From NCBI GenBank assembly GCA_039621445.1, contig CP154955.1, positions 46,089,540 through 46,153,539 of the forward strand: a stretch of 64,000 nt of DNA, read 5' to 3'. Under the pieces are notes generated by a model, which worked only from the letters and a program-made list of their open reading frames with translations, did not search any database and was not told the origin of the DNA. The translations under genes were made by a program, and so were the position numbers. Shown one piece after another: positions 30,684 to 41,021 of the stretch. Source of the stretch: Euglena gracilis. Taxonomy: Eukaryota > Euglenida > Euglenophyceae > Euglenales. Position 1 is the first letter of the stretch. Each line of letters opens with the position of its first letter.

Positions 30684-31792
30684 ATGAAGCGTGCTGTGAA
30701 CCTGATGGATGCTCAGATGCCTGAACCTCCCACCGTACAAGAATTTGAGGCTGTTTTGCGAACCACAATGTCACTAGGTAGGATGCCCTTTTGGGCTCTC
30801 TCCCACCCGTCGTGATCAAAAGAAAAAAATGACCCGAAGAACCACGCCGCCCTAAGGGCTTTTTTGGAGTACATGGACTTTTGCAAGCAACACGGTGCGG
30901 TTTACCATGCCCCCCCCATATTGTACCCCCCCCTGGGAGCCATTTTCTGGGGGGGGAGGTACATTATGGGGGGGGGTACAATATGGGGGGCGGCCAAGGT
31001 CATGGTCCATGGTGGGGGGGTACCCCGTGGGGGGGGTACATTATGGGGGGGGTACAATATGGGGGGGGGGCATGGTACCATGCCCCCCCACATATTGTAC
31101 CCCCCCCCCTAGGAGCCATTTTCGAGGGGGGGGTACATTATTGGGGGGGGGTACATTATGGGGGGGTCCCTCAGAGTGGGGGGGTACAGAGATTTTTTAG
31201 CCCATTTTCATGTGTCCGCCGATGGCGGCCGGAAATATAAGATCCGCCGAATTTTCACCGACCCGAAAGAAATCTTCCGGCCGCCTTTGGCGGCCAGTTT
31301 TTGGTCAAAATTTTTCCGGGGGTCGGAGGGGGGGGTACATTATGGGGGGGGGGTACAATATGGGGGGGGCATGGTATGCCAGTCTGGACGAGGTTTTTGT
31401 TGGGTGGGCATTGTGGTCCGTGGATGCTGCCGAACTTTACAGCACCAAGGAAGATGTGGAAGCTTGTGTGAAGGTGAAGCAGGAGAAGGCCGGAAAAGAT
31501 GGCCGCCTTCGTCCATGGAGGTTAGGCAGGGGTAGGGGGGGGGGTGGGGGGCTTCGCCCCTAAAGGAATTTCAATGGAGAAACGTCACCGGTGAAGTTCA
31601 CCGGTGAAGTTCACCGCCATGTATTTCCAATGAAGAGGGGGGGGTGGGGGGGTCCCGCCCGAAAAACCCAAAGTCACCGCCTGATCTCCCATGCCCATTG
31701 CATCTTTTCAAACGTACGTCAATGCGGTTGCTCGCCTTTACAAAGCATTTGCGTCCACACATTCGATGATTGTGCCCTCCTCGTTGAAGTAG
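30684..31792 (+). CDS. Unknown protein, paralogue of the gene at 25930-26703
   Basis: Exons are 30684-30777, 30823-30899, 31381-31520 and 31687-31792, giving 138 residues to a TAG stop. The ATG follows a TTCCACAG acceptor by two bases. Intron 1 (30778-30822) is a 45-bp GT-AG intron. Introns 2 and 3 are nonconventional with complementary ends. The product includes MKRAVNLMDAQMPEPP, LRAFLEYMDFCKQHGASLDE and SFQTYVNAVARLYKAFAST. The paralogue is uninterrupted at the positions of introns 2 and 3, which supports both joins. Relative to it, this copy lacks roughly 20 residues after 'LRTTMSL'. The function is unknown; a recombinase-like helical domain is only a guess. Confidence 0.65.
30900..31380 (+). 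other. Nonconventional intron with long complementary ends
   Basis: It begins GTT-TACCATGCCCCCCCC and ends GGGGGGGGCATGGTA-TGCC. The arms continue through ATATTGTACC/GGTACAATAT, over 25 paired bases. The inside is a set of alternating G- and C-run 'ggggtacattatgg' units. The same terminal motif bounds 41022-41921. Confidence 0.75.
31517..31689 (+). repeat. 173-bp TIR element coinciding with an intron
   Basis: The ends GGAGGTTAGGC and GCCTGATCTCC are inverted repeats. A second 173-bp copy, in the same orientation relative to transcription, lies at 39350-39522 inside a hAT intron. Direct trinucleotides flank each copy (CAT here, ACC there). The intron predicted from pairing and the paralogue, 31521-31686, is this element minus 4 nt on the left and 3 nt on the right. 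Confidence 0.75.
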
Positions 31793-32139
31793 TTCTCACA
31801 CTTCAATGACCTCATGGCCTTGGGTTTGTGTTGGTTGTCGTTGAGTGACTGTCGTGGTTTGGGTGCATGCTTCTACCATGCCTATTTGAGGCTGTAACAG
31901 TAAGCTGTCACCGCACTCGCGTCTATGGTATGGCCTTGCCTTTCCCCGGGTTGTTCCCATTCCAAAGGGCTCCCGGTTCCTCCAGTTTCTCACCCCCAAA
32001 AGTGTTCACTGGTGTCCCATGGGGGCACCCGTGAACGGTTCACAATTTCACCCGGTGAAACGTGAATCGTTCACGGGTACCCCCATGGGGGCACCCGTGA
32101 AGGATTCACAATTTCCTCACACAGGGTAACCAGTGACTA

Positions 32140-33180
32140 TTAAAAGGTTTTAAGGGGGTGTACCTCAGCATTCCGGTCGTCAAAAAGGACGACTTTTGTC
32201 AATCGTAAAAAGCAGCCATTTATCCTCGTCAGTCAGAAAGACGGGGAATTATTTACATCGGTTTTGACAAAAATGTTGCGGCGAGACGATTAGAGCATAA
32301 ATGCTCCCCCGTCATTAACGGACCAGGCTCTTCCCCCCTGAGGACTAAGAACATTGAAATCGTCGGCAGGAACAACGCTCAGCCGAAAAACCTGGGCCTA
32401 AATTTATGTGTTCGTGGGTGCAACAGACTTGAGCGCTTGACAAAAGGAACTGTCTGCGGACGCGGCTGGGAGCACCACTAACTTTGTGCCCTCCCTTTTG
32501 CCTTGTTTGTTTGCCTTTCTCTTTTGCCAAGTTTACCCAAAAAAAAGTGAACTTTCGTTTCACAAAAACCAAAGCAGAGGTGCAGAAGTCACTTCCGATT
32601 GGGACGGTGCCAGAGAAGTGTTCAGGAGGAGGGCGGGACGTGTTGAGGGAACGCTGGTGCCACCAGCTTGAACCAACCCGTGAACCAACCCTGGAACGAA
32701 CCCAACCATTGTTCCGGTATTTGGTCGGGAATGGAAAACAAACGTTAAATACATGAAGAAAAAAAAACGAACCACAAAAAAAAGCAACTGAAGCACATTG
32801 AGGCCCAACCACATGGAAGCCGTGGGCACATCACATCCTGATGCGGAGGATCAAGCTGCAACGCAACTGTTCCACCTCACATAGCACTCACGGTGGAAGT
32901 TATCCTCCGATAGATTCTGTCAAGCGCAGGACGTATTTTGGTGGGGGGGGATAATGGGAACAGGCGTGATCTGAGAGCTGCATGGGTCCATCTAAAAAAG
33001 CTTCATTCGTGATCTGAGATCTTCATAATGGTTGCATTAAAAATAAAAAACACAACCGGTTTGGGGTGCATTTTTAAAAAACTGCAGTTTTCGGGTGCCA
33101 CCAAGATGGGATGTGGGTAGAGGAGAAGAGGAGGATTCTTCCAAAAAAAGGTCCAAGTGCAGAAAAAAAAAGTCCTGGGA
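32140..33180. other. Intergenic, no supported gene
   Basis: Short overlapping frames on both strands, none with a domain. Nothing regulatory was recognised. Confidence 0.3.
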
Positions 33181-33189
33181 GATCAGCCT

Positions 33190-33310
33190 GTAGATGTCCA
33201 CAGGCGCTCCACAGGCGCTCGACGGCACCGGTGGAGCTGGGGAGGGAGGCCAGCCGGCCGCCCAAGGGGGCCAGCACGTTATCGGAAAATAAGTTCAGGA
33301 ACATAGGTTT
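33190..33310 (-). pseudogene. hAT transposase dimerisation-domain fragment
   Basis: The minus-strand frame reads NVLAPLGGRLASLPSSTGAV and continues ERLWSACGHL. 'P.S...VER..S..G' is the hAT C-terminal signature. It may be the last recognisable exon of an old element. The segment about 33590-33450 upstream on the same strand is also open but not recognisable. Confidence 0.4.
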
Positions 33311-33889
33311 TTTTCTCTGAAAAAAAAAGTCAGTCACCCCACCGCCCCCCCCCCCCCCCGCGGGATGGGGTGGGGCAGGTGTGGGGGCAAGGGTTGGGGG
33401 GGGGTATGGTCAATGGTCTGGTCCCCCCAAAAAAACCTATGGTCCAAAAAGCTGCGGGGGGAGTCGATTCCTTGGCGAACGCCCTTGCCGATTCCCAGGG
33501 CCCCGCCAGCTCCACCCACTCCAGTAATTCAGCCACCGTCGGCAGACGCGTTCTGGGTAGAAGCGCTGGTCACGGACAGGGCGCCCAACTGGTTTGGGCA
33601 CAACATTATTGGGGGGGGTTTAAAATCCAGCGGGGGGGGGGGCCGGGGGGTTTTTTTTTGAAGAAAAAAAAACAGCCGGGGGGCAGGGGTGTTTTTAAAA
33701 AAACTAGCCGGGGGGGGGGAATGGGTGTTTTTGAAAAAATCAGCAGGGGGGGGGCAGGGGTGTTTTTTTGGAAAAAACAGCCGGGGGGGTAGGGGTTGTT
33801 TCCCCCCCGCGAATGGAGGGTTTCTGCATCCCAGTAGGAGGCAAAGTAGGAGCCAAATTATGGCACCTAATTAGGAATTGGTACCCAAA

Positions 33890-34663
33890 TTAGGAATCAA
33901 AATTGCCAAAAATGTGTGATAAATTCCTAATTGGATCTATCTTTGGACCGAAAAGTTCTGAAAATGGGTCACATGTAACGTTGTATGTGAGGTCATACTG
34001 GTCACACGTGACCTGTCAAAACTGCCACGTTCCCCCCGCGACCACCCCGCGACCCCCCCCCCCCGCGACCCTGCCCGCGACCCGTACACCATTTGGTCCA
34101 AAAATGCCCTCACCACCCCTCAAAGTGTCCTCCCCCCAAAGTGGCCAAAATTTCTGGCAAATTTTGGTTTACCCCCCCCTCAAAGTAGCCATTTTCCTTT
34201 GGCGCCAAAGGCCAAAATATGACCCCCCCCCAAAGTCTCCCCCCTCCCAGAGTGGCCATTTTGGGGTCCCACGGTGCCTGGATAGTTGGCAGCTTGTTTT
34301 TTTCTGGACGCGGTTTTCTTTTAAGGGGGTGTGCCCCCCGCGACCCCCCCCCCCGCGACCCACACATGGAGGGTTTCCGCATCCCAGTAGGAGCCAAAAA
34401 ATGGGCCCTAATTAGGAATTGGCACCCAAATTAGGAATCAAAATTGCCAAAAATGTGTAACCACTATCCCCCCCCCTTAATTGAGCATTTGGGTTCGGGG
34501 AAGAAAATTTCTTTTTTCAGGCGCCAAAGACGCCGAAATTTTTTTGTCCTCTGTCAAAGCCATATTTCCGAGCCCCCCCCCCCCTTAATTGACCCCCCTC
34601 CCTCAATTGAGCATTTGGGGGTCCTTTATACCATAGGTGTGCTCAAATAAGGGGGGGGTAGTG
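33890..34663. repeat. 780-bp tandem duplication, copy 1
   Basis: It runs from 'aattcctaattggatctat' through 'ggtcacatgtaacgttgtatg', C-run blocks and 'gtgctcaaataagg' to 'ggggtagtg'. The next copy, 35331-36118, is nearly identical, and a third truncated copy starts at about 36119. C-run frames such as 'ATPRPPPP' are artefacts. Confidence 0.85.
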
Positions 34664-35330
34664 TAAGGTTGGACGATTAATCTTAATCGACGGCACCGAA
34701 CGATTAATGCCGATTAATCGGGGGGTGGCGAACGATTACCGAACGATTGATGCCCCCTTTGGGTTCCTAGCATTATGATGACCAACAAACGCTTCATTTT
34801 CCCTTGGAAAAGAATGTCTTTCCTTAAAAATGATTGATTTTTTTCCTTTCAGGATCTTTTCCTTGCACAGCTTTGCTTTTGTTATGGCAACCTCTTGGGT
34901 ATGGCAGCATTTTAAGAGGATTTCAAGAGTATTTTATTTATTTATTCAGCTCAATTTTGGGTCTTCTCAGATGGTCAACAAAAAATATACACCATGCTTG
35001 TTGTTGTGGGTCTGAAGGACTTCATCAATCTGGTTGTGCCCAAGTCAAAGCGTCGCCCACATCGGGGGAGGGGGGGGGTTGGAGGACAGATTTCGGTTAA
35101 AGGTCGTTGTTTTGGTTTTTTGTTTCCCCCAAAAGGAAGCAACACACAGTGACATTTCTGTGAGACAGAGCCTCCAAAATGATCACTCCCAAGTGTTTTC
35201 CTGCACTGCTTTTTCAATGGTTTCCTTGGGAAGACCGATTATTTCGATTAATCACCCCCTGGCCGAATGAACGATTAATCAAGGGGTGGCGAACGATTAA
35301 TCAAAAAATCGATTAATCGAAACAACCTTA
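34664..35330. mobile_element. MITE with ACGATTAATC termini and a 7-bp target duplication
   Basis: TAAGGTTGGACGATTAATC at the left and GATTAATCGAAACAACCTTA at the right are inverted repeats, with extra CGATTAATC copies just inside both ends. GGTAGTG flanks both sides (34657-34663 and 35331-35337). The corresponding junction of the next repeat copies, near 36112-36118, has a single GGTAGTG and no insert, which is an empty-site control. Inside, 34870-35050 looks weakly coding (MATSWVWQHFKRISR; possibly a BED-finger remnant). Confidence 0.8.
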
Positions 35331-36118
35331 GGTAGTGGTAAATTCCCAATTGGATCTATTTTTGGACCCAAAAGTTCCAAAAATGGGTCACATGTAACGT
35401 TGTATGTGAGGTCACACTGGTCACACGTGACCTGTCAAAACTGCCACGTTCCCCCGCGACCACCCCGCGACCCCCCCCCCATGACCCCACCCGCGACCCG
35501 TACACCCCCAATTAGGAATGTGCGCCATTTGGTCCAAAAATGCCCTCACCACCTCCCACCCCTCAAAGTGTCCTCCCCCCAAAGTGGCCAAAATTTCTGG
35601 CAAATTTTGGTTTACCCCCCCTCAAAGTAGCCATTTTCTTTTGGCTCCAAAGGCCAAAATATGACCCCCCCCCAAAGTCTCCCCCCTCCCAGAGTGGCCA
35701 TTTTGGGGTCCCACGGTGCCTGAATAGTTGGCAGCTTGTTTTTTTCTGGACGCGGTTTTCTTTTAAGGGGGTGTGCCCCCCGCGACCCCCCCCCCCGCGA
35801 CCCCCCCGCGACCCACACATGGAGGGTTTCCGCATCCCAATGGGAGCCAAAAAATGGCCCCTAGTTAGGAATTGGCACCCAAATTAGGAATCAAAATTGC
35901 CAAAAATGTGTAACCACTATCCCCCCCCTTAATTGAGCATTTGGGTTCGGGGAAGAAAATTTCTTTTTTCAGGCGCTAAAGACGCCGAAATTTTTTTGTC
36001 CTCTGTCAAAGCCACATTTCCGAGCCCCCCCCCCCCCCTTAATTGACCCCCCCTCCCTTAATTGAGCATTTGGGGGGTCCTTTAGGCCGTAGGTGTGCTC
36101 AAATAAGGGGGGGGTAGT
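35331..36118. repeat. 780-bp tandem duplication, copy 2
   Basis: Near-identical to 33890-34663 with small differences in homopolymer length. Confidence 0.85.
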
Positions 36119-36119
36119 G

Positions 36120-37317
36120 GTAAATTCCTAATTGGATCTATTTTTTGGACCCAAAAGTTCCAAAAATAGGTGGGGGGTCGGGGGGGGGGGTCGCGGGGGA
36201 AACACCTATTTGAAAAAGGGAGGGCAATTTTGGTTGAACAAATGCCGGCCCAGGTGGACTTGGGTACCTTTGGGTGTTTTTTTGGGGGGGGAACCCGCTG
36301 GGTTTAGCTGCCAGCCAGCCAGCCCGGGGGGGGGTGTCCTACGGTTCGGGAATGGGAATAGCTCAGGGGGGGGGGGATTTGCCCCCTCCCGAGCCGTTTC
36401 CCCCCGTACTGTTCCCGTTGGGCTGTAAGGGGTCCTGGGGACGGGAATAGTTCGGAGGGGGCATGGTATCCAGATTTTGCATGGTGGGAGATCTCCATTG
36501 ACCAGAACCTCCCCTGACAATGCCCAACTAGACCAAACTGCCCAAAAAAAAGAACGGAGAGAAAAGTTGCTAAAATTCATGTTTAATTGCTTTAAAAAAG
36601 TTTAAACCTCCAAAACAGCAAAAATATGCCGTTGTGTTTTTTTTTGTTGAAACCTTTGTCTTTTTGCAGAATACACATTTAAAAAACAAGTTGTTTAAAA
36701 CGTTTGACAACCCAAAGGGGGGAGGTGCGGCAGATCCTACCTCGCACCTGCGAGGAGACCCCCCTCCCTCCCAGGTATCCCATAGGGCTGGTGCTGGGCC
36801 CGACGCAGGGTCGAACTGGGCACCCAAAAATCGAAATGCAAATATGTCCAAGAAACTGTCTGGCCACCCTTTGGAAACTATGAGGGGGTCTGGGCTTGGA
36901 AAAGGCTGCTGGCTGGAAGAAAGCTGGCTGGCTAGACCACCCCTGTGTACCGTGTGCACATTAAAATGACGATTAATTTACAGTGGTCAAAATGACGATT
37001 CCATTCCTGGATGATTGGCTATGACGATCCCGGAGGTCGGCCCTCGGCCCGACCTGGCTGTTATCGACCACTGGAGGTCGGGCCGACCTGGTCAACCCCA
37101 CCTCCTCAACTGCATTACCCCCCCCTTTTTTTTGAACAGTTCTGGCAGCTCTGACCCAAAAAACAGTTGTTGGTGTCGGTGATCTGATCAACAAGGAAGA
37201 AGAGCCATCATTTTTGCTTCCTGTGCTCTTTCCTTGGCTCCTGAAGGCATTTATGTTTGCGAAGGTTTGTGTTGGGGTGGGATTTTTTCGGAGATTTACA
37301 AGTGACATATAGGTAGA
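36120..37317. other. Intergenic with G/C runs, no supported gene
   Basis: It starts with a truncated third copy of the 780-bp repeat. 36340-36475 contains inverted 'gggaat(g)ggaatag' and 'gttcccgt' words ending GGGGGCATGGTAT, the same right-end motif as the intron at 30900-31380. No coding exon is identified. Confidence 0.3.
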
Positions 37318-37716
37318 GGTATAGGCATAGCTGGCGTTTTTTTTGTTTTTTTTTAAAAAAAACGTTTTTTTTGTTTTTTATTAAAAAAACGGTCAAAAAA
37401 AAACGGCAAAAAAAACAAAGGGGAAAATGATGGTCCAAATTTTGCCTTTGATCGCAAGGGTGAACCAACCTTCGCTCAAATGACTTGAAAAACCAATACT
37501 TTTGGTTGTCTTCAACCAGAATGGTCAAAATACGGCATTTTTCTGCCATTTTGGCTTGAAACCATTCCAAACTAGGTCCTTTTTTGACAGAGCGCGAACA
37601 AAAGGCAAAATTTAACTATACTTTTTGTGTTTCGGAAGCTCGCAATCATCGACAAAGAATGCAAGCAATGGGCAGTAATGAAATGCACGGCTTGCCTGTG
37701 CATCTCGAAGCGACTC

Positions 37717-40570
37717 TCAGTCGCTGTCCTCATGGTCAGAACTGTCAGAACTTTCAGAGGCATTAAGGGCACGGAAAAGGAAGGTTAGCATGCCTGCCTT
37801 CTCGACCCCCAATTTGGTGCGCCGGCGACCAAACACGTGACCCATTGTAGAAAACAATCGTTCAACATTGGCAGACGACGCAAGGCAAGAACACAACCTC
37901 AAAGCAAGCCGGGCCAGTGGAATCGGGAACCCTGAAACAAGACCAGCCTTCCACCAAGCAATGGGGTCTGCCCTTCTATCAAATAACGACTCACGGAATG
38001 GGGCTGTGCGAGACAAATACAAATTCAAACCCAAAGCAATGTCAGATCCTTCTTCCTCGGCAAACTTCCGAGCCATGTCAATTTGCTTTGGGGTGAGACT
38101 AATGCCACCAAACCTTGGGTCCAGAACATTGGCTAGCAAAAAAAACGGACATTCCAACGCTTGTTTGCTGCGTTGAACAACATCGCTGTAACCTCCGGCA
38201 TTCTTGGGGACTCGAACCAACAATTCAACCCAAATTTCGATTGCTTCAGACAGTGTAGTTTTTTCACGTTGAATCAAATCCAGGGCTTCAGACACAGGGT
38301 TGAAAACGCGGAACAAATCTTCACAGTGCCTATTATTGGCCGTGTTTTCAACACTCCGGCGCAAACCATCACCAGGGGGGAAGGAGGCTCTCACGATGGT
38401 ACACAGGGATGGCCAGTGGTCACAGGGTGCAAGGCCAAGGTGTGCCCTGGTTGTTGAATGTAATATTTATAGCAATCACGATGTGAACACCAGCGGGTGT
38501 CAGCGGGGCTGGGGGGTTTGGGAATGTCGGCATTATGCACAGTGTTGGTTCACTGGGGGTGTTGGGGGGTTGGTACGCCGTGGCGAGGGGGTCCGAATAG
38601 GGGGGGGGGAGGGGGGGTAAATGGCGTGGCGAGGGGGTCGGCGACCAGGGGGGGGGGAGGGGTGTACCATGGTTTTCCAACAAAATTTTCGTTCAAAAAA
38701 TGGCGAAAATCGCCGGTGGCGTGGCGAGGGGGTCCGGCTAGGGGGGAGGGGGGTAAATGGCGTGGCGAGGCCCTCGGAGAGGGGGGGGGGGAGGGGTGTA
38801 CCAACCCCCCGTTGGGGACGCGGGGGGGGGGGACACGGGGACACTCCTCGTTATGCCCAACGCACCTTCACACCCATTCTATTTCTTCTATTTCTAGTTT
38901 TTTTGGGCATTTGTTCGCCGTACGATCCCCACCCCCAAAACGACAGAGTCAGACCCTAACCCTAACCCCCACTTGGGACCCAGCGAGGGGTGACCAAACC
39001 AACCCTGGGTTCGTAAAGCTGCAGAGAGAGCACCAAGGTTTCGGAACTTACTCAAAATGTCAATGATGGTGCTGGAAGCCGCGGCACGTCCTTTGTCAGA
39101 CAACAAATCCTTGGCTGTTAGATTAACAGCAGGGTTTTGTACATAATTGCAGAAAGATTCCTTCCCCAGGTGCCTACCCCGGGTGCCTGCCCCTTGTCTC
39201 ACAAAAAAAACAAAACCCTGGTAAAGAACATGTGCCTGGCAACCATATGTCAAAATAGTGACGTCCAGTATTTTCTCCCTCATACATTCCATGTTGCTTG
39301 CATTGGTGTAGAACCGACCAAAAAATCCCCCCCCCCAGTGCCAAACGGTGGAGATCAGGGGGTGACTTTGGGTTTTTCGGGCGGGACCCCCCCACCCCCC
39401 CCTCTTCATTGGAAATACATGGCGGTGAACTTCACCGGTGAACTTCACCGGTGAAGTTTCTCCATTGAAATTCCTTTAGGGGCGAAGCCCCCAACCCCCC
39501 CCCCCACCCCTGCCTAACCTCCGGTAGACTGGGGGGGGGGTCCGCCCATGCCAAAGTGAGCCACAAAAACGACTTAACCCCGGAGCATGTTACCAACATA
39601 TAAGGGATTTTGTTATTTGAGGGAGCGCCTATGCCAAAGTGACCCGTCACACCCGCCACAGACCATTCGGCCGACCACCCAGAACCACCCCCCCCAGTCT
39701 ACCGCCCAGAGCCCCCCTCCTGGAACTTTTGTTGAAAAACGAGTTGGGCCGCTACACCCATGGTTACTGGCGTTGTCAGTAACGATTGCAACCACGGTAG
39801 CGCCCACGTGACTTTTCACAAACTCCATGGCATCACACATCACCTTTGCCATATACTCACCCGTGTGCGCATTTCCTGAGGGTAACCAGTGCAAGAAATA
39901 AGAAGATAAAAAATGGCACACCAGATGTGTCAATGCTTGTGATGAGCTGCTTGTCCAAGGAAATACCCAAAACAGGGTTGCTGGTGAGTGTTGACCAACC
40001 ATCAATGGATAAAGTGCACAGCTTGTCTTTTACTGAGGCAACAAACTTCTTCCACTCAGCATCATAGACCACTTTAAGAATGCGCCCCCCAATTGCTCTT
40101 TGTGTGGGGAGTTTGATGCCAGGTCGGGCCATTTCCATCATTGCGACAAATTCTCTATTCTGCACCACTTGAAAAGCAGAATTTGTTGCATAAACAAATT
40201 TCCCAATTTGGTTCTCAAACTCGTCGACCTAGGCATGGCAAAAAAAGCAGTTTTGAAAACGTGAAGTGAAGGAGTAAACCTTGATCGTAGTGGCACCAAA
40301 AATCAATTGCTTTTGAACCTTGGGGCGCTTTGCGGCCGGAGCATCTCCCCAGATATTCAACTCTTGTAATTTAGAACACTCCGATGCATGCTGTTTCAAT
40401 CGGTCTGTGAAGCCTAAAAAAAGTTTTGGCAAAGAAAGAAAGAACAGTAAAACGCGCACACCAGCAACCACCTCGTTGCAACCCTTGCATTCACCCACAA
40501 AATATTGCTTGCCATCGGCCTTTTTCTTGTTGAAGCCATTCCAAATCTTGTCTTCGCGTCTTCCTGGCAT
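37717..40570 (-). CDS. hAT transposase, seven exons, 515 residues
   Basis: It cuts and pastes the element. Exons are 40570-40462, 40413-40280, 40228-39922, 39875-39766, 39295-39224, 39124-39011 and 38418-37717. Introns 1-3 are 46-51 bp GT-AG; introns 4-6 are nonconventional. A BED-type zinc finger uses C28-x2-C31 and H45-x3-C49. Then come the catalytic D157 (SIDGWST), D217 (VTDNASN), the C239-x2-H242 motif (GCQAHVLN) and the C-terminal dimerisation block with LDPRF near 381 and SSANVERLFS, where E468 is the likely third catalytic residue. All seven exons are in phase with no internal stop. The ATG follows a CGCAG acceptor by about ten bases; an in-frame ATG at 40612 is the alternative. Confidence 0.9.
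38419..39010 (-). other. Nonconventional intron 6 of the hAT transposase
   Basis: It starts ACC-CAGGGT and ends ACCCTG-TGAC (overhangs 3 and 4 nt). It joins LSAALR to HWPSLCTIVRA in frame. It is rich in G runs and contains a CCCTAACCCTAACC trace. Confidence 0.65.
39125..39223 (-). other. Nonconventional intron 5 of the hAT transposase
   Basis: It starts TAC-CAGGGTTTTG and ends CAAAACCCTG-CTGTT. The 10-bp arms are perfect, with 3 and 5 nt overhangs. Removal restores GCQAHVL-NLTAKDLLSD, the conserved hAT C-x2-H block. Confidence 0.85.
39296..39765 (-). other. Nonconventional intron 4 of the hAT transposase
   Basis: It starts AAC-CATGGGTGTAG and ends CTACACCAATG-CAAGC. Ten of 11 bases pair, with 3 and 5 nt overhangs. 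Removal joins VTDNAS to NMECMREKIL. It carries the 173-bp TIR element at 39350-39522. Confidence 0.8.
39350..39522 (-). repeat. 173-bp TIR element, copy inside a hAT intron
   Basis: Same sequence and length as 31517-31689, with a GGAGGTTAGGC end and a GCCTGATCTCC end read on the minus strand. It contains the GTGAAGTTCACCGG palindrome repeated. Confidence 0.8.
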
Positions 40571-40907
40571 GAAAAAAATGCTGCGAATGAAGGAATTGCC
40601 CAAACCCCTCAATGCCGTTTTTTTTGATTTTTTTTGAAGAAAAAAAACATGTGTTTTTGTGGAAAAAAACGTGTTTTTTTTTACTTCGTTTTAAACGAAG
40701 TGCCAGCTATGGTTGAAACATCCCAAATTTGGTGTCTTTCTCTGACCGAGGATGGGCAAAAAAAGCTAAAATTAATTGCAAAAAAAAATTTTGCCCTGGA
40801 CCCTCAATGGCGTTTTTTTTGTTTTTTTTAAAAAAACATGTTTTTTTTAAAAAAAACGTGTTTTTTTTTGACTTCGTTTTAAACGAAGTGCCAGCTATGG
40901 GTATAGG

Positions 40908-40970
40908 TATAGGTTGTCGACATATCGGTATAGGTCTTTTGCCAAACCTATACCTGTATGCAACCCTGAA
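40908..40970. repeat. 'GTATAG' simple-repeat target site
   Basis: GGTATAGG-like units and their complements surround the right end of the hAT element and also its left flank at 37300-37325. The transposon appears to have landed in a small GTATAG-type palindromic repeat. Confidence 0.5.
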
Positions 40971-41021
40971 AATGGCCCCAAGATGTGGTCCCCAAAACTG
41001 TGCACTGTGGCTGGTGCCTTT

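Larger units (their letters stand above)
30490..32130. mobile_element. Candidate element: unknown gene flanked by GTTCACGGGTG palindromes
   Basis: GTTCACGGGTG-type words and their complements cluster at 30500-30615 and again at 31998-32115, around 'cccatgggggcacccgtgaa'. Between them lies the gene at 30684-31792. This repeats the plan of the 23764-27008 element (paralogous gene, palindrome clusters on both sides) with a different palindrome. Exact ends were not found. Confidence 0.4.
37326..40899. mobile_element. Intact hAT-type DNA transposon
   Basis: The 3574-bp element begins CATAGCTGGC and ends with its complement GCCAGCTATG. It is flanked by the 8-bp direct repeat GGTATAGG at 37318-37325 and 40900-40907, the target duplication length expected for hAT elements. 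It carries one minus-strand transposase gene that is open from start to stop once introns are removed. A second copy of the right terminus lies just inside at 40683-40712, within a roughly 190-bp duplication. Matching ends and an open frame suggest recent activity. Confidence 0.88.
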
